From NCBI GenBank assembly GCA_016191875.1, contig JACPVG010000003.1:1-64000 (forward strand): 64,000 bases of DNA. Reading direction: 5' to 3'. Each line of letters opens with the position of its first letter. The stretch's first letter is position 1. The notes beneath the pieces are model-generated. The model searched no databases, was not told where the DNA came from, and was given only the letters and a program-made list of their open reading frames with translations. This document shows positions 61,384-64,000 of the stretch, piece after piece. Made by a program: the position numbers and the translations under genes. Source of the stretch: Chloroflexota bacterium (GTDB lineage Bacteria; Chloroflexota; Anaerolineae; Anaerolineales; UBA11579).

Positions 61384-64000
61384 ATGGGCACTTTTACACT
61401 TTCGTTTTCGAGGGGGCAGTTGCGCAGCATTTTGCTGCTGCTGGTGCTGGTCTTGGCCGCCTGCGCCGGCGCTACCGGTGATGATGACGCCGATTCGGGG
61501 GGCGAAGGCGGCGAGACCGCCACGGCCACCCCGGCGCCGACCATCCTGGAAGGGGCGGGCGGCGGCTCGATCGTCTTCGTCGAGGGCGGCCCGTTCGTGA
61601 TGGGCAGCGATGAGGGCGAACCCGGCGCCGAGCCGGACGAGATGCCCAAGCACCGCGTCAACGTCCCCGGCTTCTGGATCCAGCAGACCGAGGTCACCAA
61701 CGAGCAGTACGCCCAATGCGTGGAAGCGGGCGAGTGTGCGCCGCCGGCCATCGGCGGCGACCCCGACTTCGACATCGACTACCTCGACCCGGCCATGGGC
61801 GACCACCCGGTGGTGGGCGTCTCCTGGTTCCAGGCCAACGGCTACTGCGACTGGCTGGGCGGCCGCCTGCCGACCGAGGCCGAATGGGAGAAGACCGCCC
61901 GCGGCCTGCTGGCCTTCACCTACCCGTGGGGCGCGGACGACCCCGATTGCGCCTTTTCCAACAAGGAAGGCTGCAACCCGGATGGCGGCACCGACCCGAT
62001 CGGCACCCGCCCGCAGGGCCTGAGCCCGTTCGAGGCCTTCGATATGGCCGGCAACGTGGGCGAGTGGACGTTCGACTGGTACACCCCCGACTATGCCAAT
62101 GCGGGCTTCGCCAACCCGCAGGGGGCGCAACAGGGCGAACTAAAGGTGTGGCGCGGCGGCGGCTTCAGCGAGAGCAACCCCAATATCCGCACCGCCGACC
62201 GCAACGCGCTTAACCCCGAAGACTACCTGCCCAACCTGGGCTTCCGCTGCGTGCTTTCCGACCTGGGCGAGGAACACTTCGCGCCCTTCTGCCAGGACAC
62301 TTACGTGGGCTTCTGCAACCCCGGCGGCAGCACGGATGGCGGGCTGGAGCACCCCGACCGCCCGGACGGCGGCCAGCAGGGCGACAACCCCAACCTGGTG
62401 GTGACGGGCTTCGGCTGCCCGGAGGGCGGCCTGGTGAATATCAGCGTGGACCTCGGCCTGCCCTCCGGCGAGGGCTACGAGGTCAGCGTCAACGGCCTGC
62501 CGTTCGAGGACTGCTTCGAACTGCCCGAATACCCCGGCCGCCTGTACTGCAAAGGCCCGGCCGCCCCGATGGGCAGCACCGTGGAAGTGACGGTGTGCGC
62601 GGGCCAGGGGAATGGGGAAGTGGGCGCGGCCCCCGGCGGGCCAACGTTGGTCACCTACCAGCCGCAGACCAACTCGCTGGTGGCCTTCACCCCCTACCAG
62701 CAGACCGCCCCAACCGACCTGGACCAGTACTGCCCGGAGGGCTACAAGTACAACCCGCTCACCGGCCAGTGCGACTATGACGGCCAGGACACCGGCTGCC
62801 CGGAGGGCTGGAGCTACAACCAGCAACTCTACCGCTGCGAGCCGGACGACGGCTCCGGCTGCCCGGAGGGCAGCGTCTACGACCCGCAGTATGAACGCTG
62901 CGTGACCGACGACGGCGGCTGCCCGGAGGGCTTCTACTTTGCCGCCCTGCCCGGCGCGAATATGGGCGCCTGCGAGCCGGAGGAGAACGACGACGGCGGC
63001 GGCCTGTGCCCGCTGGGCTACTACTACAACCGCGACATCAACTGCTGCTCGCCGCTGCCGGAGGAACAGACCGGCTTTGAGTGCGACGAGGGCACTTATT
63101 ACGACACGCTGCGCAACGTGTGCGTGCCGCTGGACGGCAACGGCTGCCCGGCCGGGACGACCTACGACCCGTACAAGGGCTGCGTGGAGGGCGACGGCCC
63201 GAACGACGAGAACCCGCCCTACGGCCAGTGCCCGGAAGGCACGCACCTCGCCACGGATGGCAGCAACACCTGCCTGCCGGACAACCCGAACACCAACGGA
63301 GCGACCTACTACCCCGGCGCGACCTGCCCGGAGGGCTACAGCGTGAACGACGCCGGCCAGTGCGTGCCGAGCGACGGCGGCCCGCCGCCGGTGGACTGCG
63401 GCGACACCCCGCTGACCTACTACGACCCGAACATCGAGCAGTGCATCGAGACCAGCGACGGCTGCGGCCTGGGCTACTACTATGATGAACGTACCCAGTC
63501 CTGCCTGCCGGAGACCGGCCCCGGCAGCATGTGCGGCTTCGGCTACATGTTCAGCGCGGCGCTCAACTGCTGCGTACCGATCCCCGGCGGAGATGGGACG
63601 GAGTGCCCCGGCGACGGCGAGCCCAACGCCAGCACTGCGCCGCCGACTTACTTCGCGGCGGCGCCGACGAACTTCGACTACGGCAACGGCTACTGCGACC
63701 CCGGCGACAACCCCTGCCCGCCCGGCTATGCGTTCAACGAGAACCGCAACGCCTGCGTGCCGGACATCACCGAGGACGACTGCCCGGAGGGCACCACCTA
63801 CGACGAGAAGCGCCAGACCTGCACGCCGGACGAAGCCGGCGACTGCCCGGAGGGCTACGGCTACCTGGCGGCGGTGAATACCTGCCAGCCGGACGACACC
63901 CCGCCGCCCACCTGCGACGAGGGCTACTACTTCGACACCGGGCTGGGCTACTGTGTGCCGACCGACGACGACGGCTGCGGCCTGGGCTACCTGACGGCGG
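61384..64000 (+). CDS. Large lipoprotein: FGE-like domain plus Cys-rich repeats (3' end beyond window)
   Basis: At least 872 residues, open at the window edge. The lipobox LVLAACAGA gives Cys at about residue 27, followed by a short acidic/Thr linker. Residues ~60-295 are a formylglycine-generating-enzyme/sulfatase-modifying-factor domain: FVEGGPFVMGSDEGEPGAEP, FWIQQTEVTNEQYAQCVEAG, GGRLPTEAEWEKTARG, FDMAGNVGEWTFDWY and NLGFRCVLSD. After a region of ~110 residues, about 17 or more Cys-rich units follow, consensus CPEGxxYNxxxxxC with acidic linkers (DDGGCPEG). The latter resemble disulfide-rich EGF/VSP-like modules. It is secreted and probably covers a cell-surface role; catalysis is unproven. 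Confidence 0.85.
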   Translation, partial: MGTFTLSFSRGQLRSILLLLVLVLAACAGATGDDDADSGGEGGETATATPAPTILEGAGGGSIVFVEGGPFVMGSDEGEPGAEPDEMPKHRVNVPGFWIQQTEVTNEQYAQCVEAGECAPPAIGGDPDFDIDYLDPAMGDHPVVGVSWFQANGYCDWLGGRLPTEAEWEKTARGLLAFTYPWGADDPDCAFSNKEGCNPDGGTDPIGTRPQGLSPFEAFDMAGNVGEWTFDWYTPDYANAGFANPQGAQQGELKVWRGGGFSESNPNIRTADRNALNPEDYLPNLGFRCVLSDLGEEHFAPFCQDTYVGFCNPGGSTDGGLEHPDRPDGGQQGDNPNLVVTGFGCPEGGLVNISVDLGLPSGEGYEVSVNGLPFEDCFELPEYPGRLYCKGPAAPMGSTVEVTVCAGQGNGEVGAAPGGPTLVTYQPQTNSLVAFTPYQQTAPTDLDQYCPEGYKYNPLTGQCDYDGQDTGCPEGWSYNQQLYRCEPDDGSGCPEGSVYDPQYERCVTDDGGCPEGFYFAALPGANMGACEPEENDDGGGLCPLGYYYNRDINCCSPLPEEQTGFECDEGTYYDTLRNVCVPLDGNGCPAGTTYDPYKGCVEGDGPNDENPPYGQCPEGTHLATDGSNTCLPDNPNTNGATYYPGATCPEGYSVNDAGQCVPSDGGPPPVDCGDTPLTYYDPNIEQCIETSDGCGLGYYYDERTQSCLPETGPGSMCGFGYMFSAALNCCVPIPGGDGTECPGDGEPNASTAPPTYFAAAPTNFDYGNGYCDPGDNPCPPGYAFNENRNACVPDITEDDCPEGTTYDEKRQTCTPDEAGDCPEGYGYLAAVNTCQPDDTPPPTCDEGYYFDTGLGYCVPTDDDGCGLGYLTA

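Overview
The window is GC-rich, gene-dense bacterial chromosome. The mix suggests a member of the Chloroflexota, probably Anaerolineae-like: many short lipoproteins with Pro/Thr-rich linkers, PadR plus FtsX-type ABC exporters, a PAC2-M24-TsaD gene string, CxxCH-type NrfHA, a tungsten aldehyde oxidoreductase, and many apparently leaderless genes. This placement is an inference from gene content; there is no rRNA here, and only a cut tRNA-Gly at the left edge.

Layout. 1-11.5 kb: tRNA-Gly end, a lipoprotein, an S9 peptidase/SGNH hydrolase operon, an ECF sigma factor with a membrane anti-sigma-like partner, lipoyl synthase, small membrane proteins, a TPR/HEAT-repeat protein, an ABM monooxygenase and a phosphotransferase. 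11.6-22.2 kb: an export block with PadR, a first MacB-like ATPase/permease pair, a second ATPase/permease/HlyD set, and an MFS transporter. 22.5-25 kb: a membrane protein and the NrfHA ammonia-forming nitrite reductase. 25.4-26.1 kb: an AT-richer gene of unknown function. 26.4-34.3 kb: translation genes prfA, prmC, tsaC and tsaD, with M24 and PAC2 proteins and a methyltransferase. 34.4-37.2 kb: small lipoprotein, membrane, GNAT and DinB genes. 37.2-43.2 kb is accessory: a tRNA-Pro 3' scar, an IS110-family element, a THUMP-like methyltransferase, a strange non-coding stretch of periodic word arrays, and an AT-rich two-gene restriction-modification system. 43.2-52.5 kb: SbcC, GatCA, and a thiamin locus under a TPP riboswitch (thiN, thiB, a PPOX protein, thiP). 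52.6-64 kb: small genes, a phosphotransferase with a duplicated tail, MoaD plus aldehyde:ferredoxin oxidoreductase, a sensor kinase, a hydrolase lipoprotein, and a large Cys-rich lipoprotein with a formylglycine-generating-enzyme-like domain that runs off the right end.

The most unusual signals are non-coding. (1) At 39.75-40.5 kb two copies of an identical 28-nt core sit in hairpins whose stems differ by compensatory changes. Each core is followed by an 11-nt periodic array of its own word, and 8-nt and 21-nt arrays lie alongside. (2) Intergenic spacers throughout carry short degenerate word arrays and inverted repeats; one heptamer array recurs in opposite orientation at 7.3 and 26.3 kb. 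(3) Two promoters carry the same TGTGA-N6-TCACA palindrome at the predicted transcription start. (4) At least seven genes have a TANAAT box ending only 6-9 nt before the start codon, implying leaderless mRNAs. (5) The TPP riboswitch terminator appears to hold the thiN ribosome-binding site in its 3' arm.
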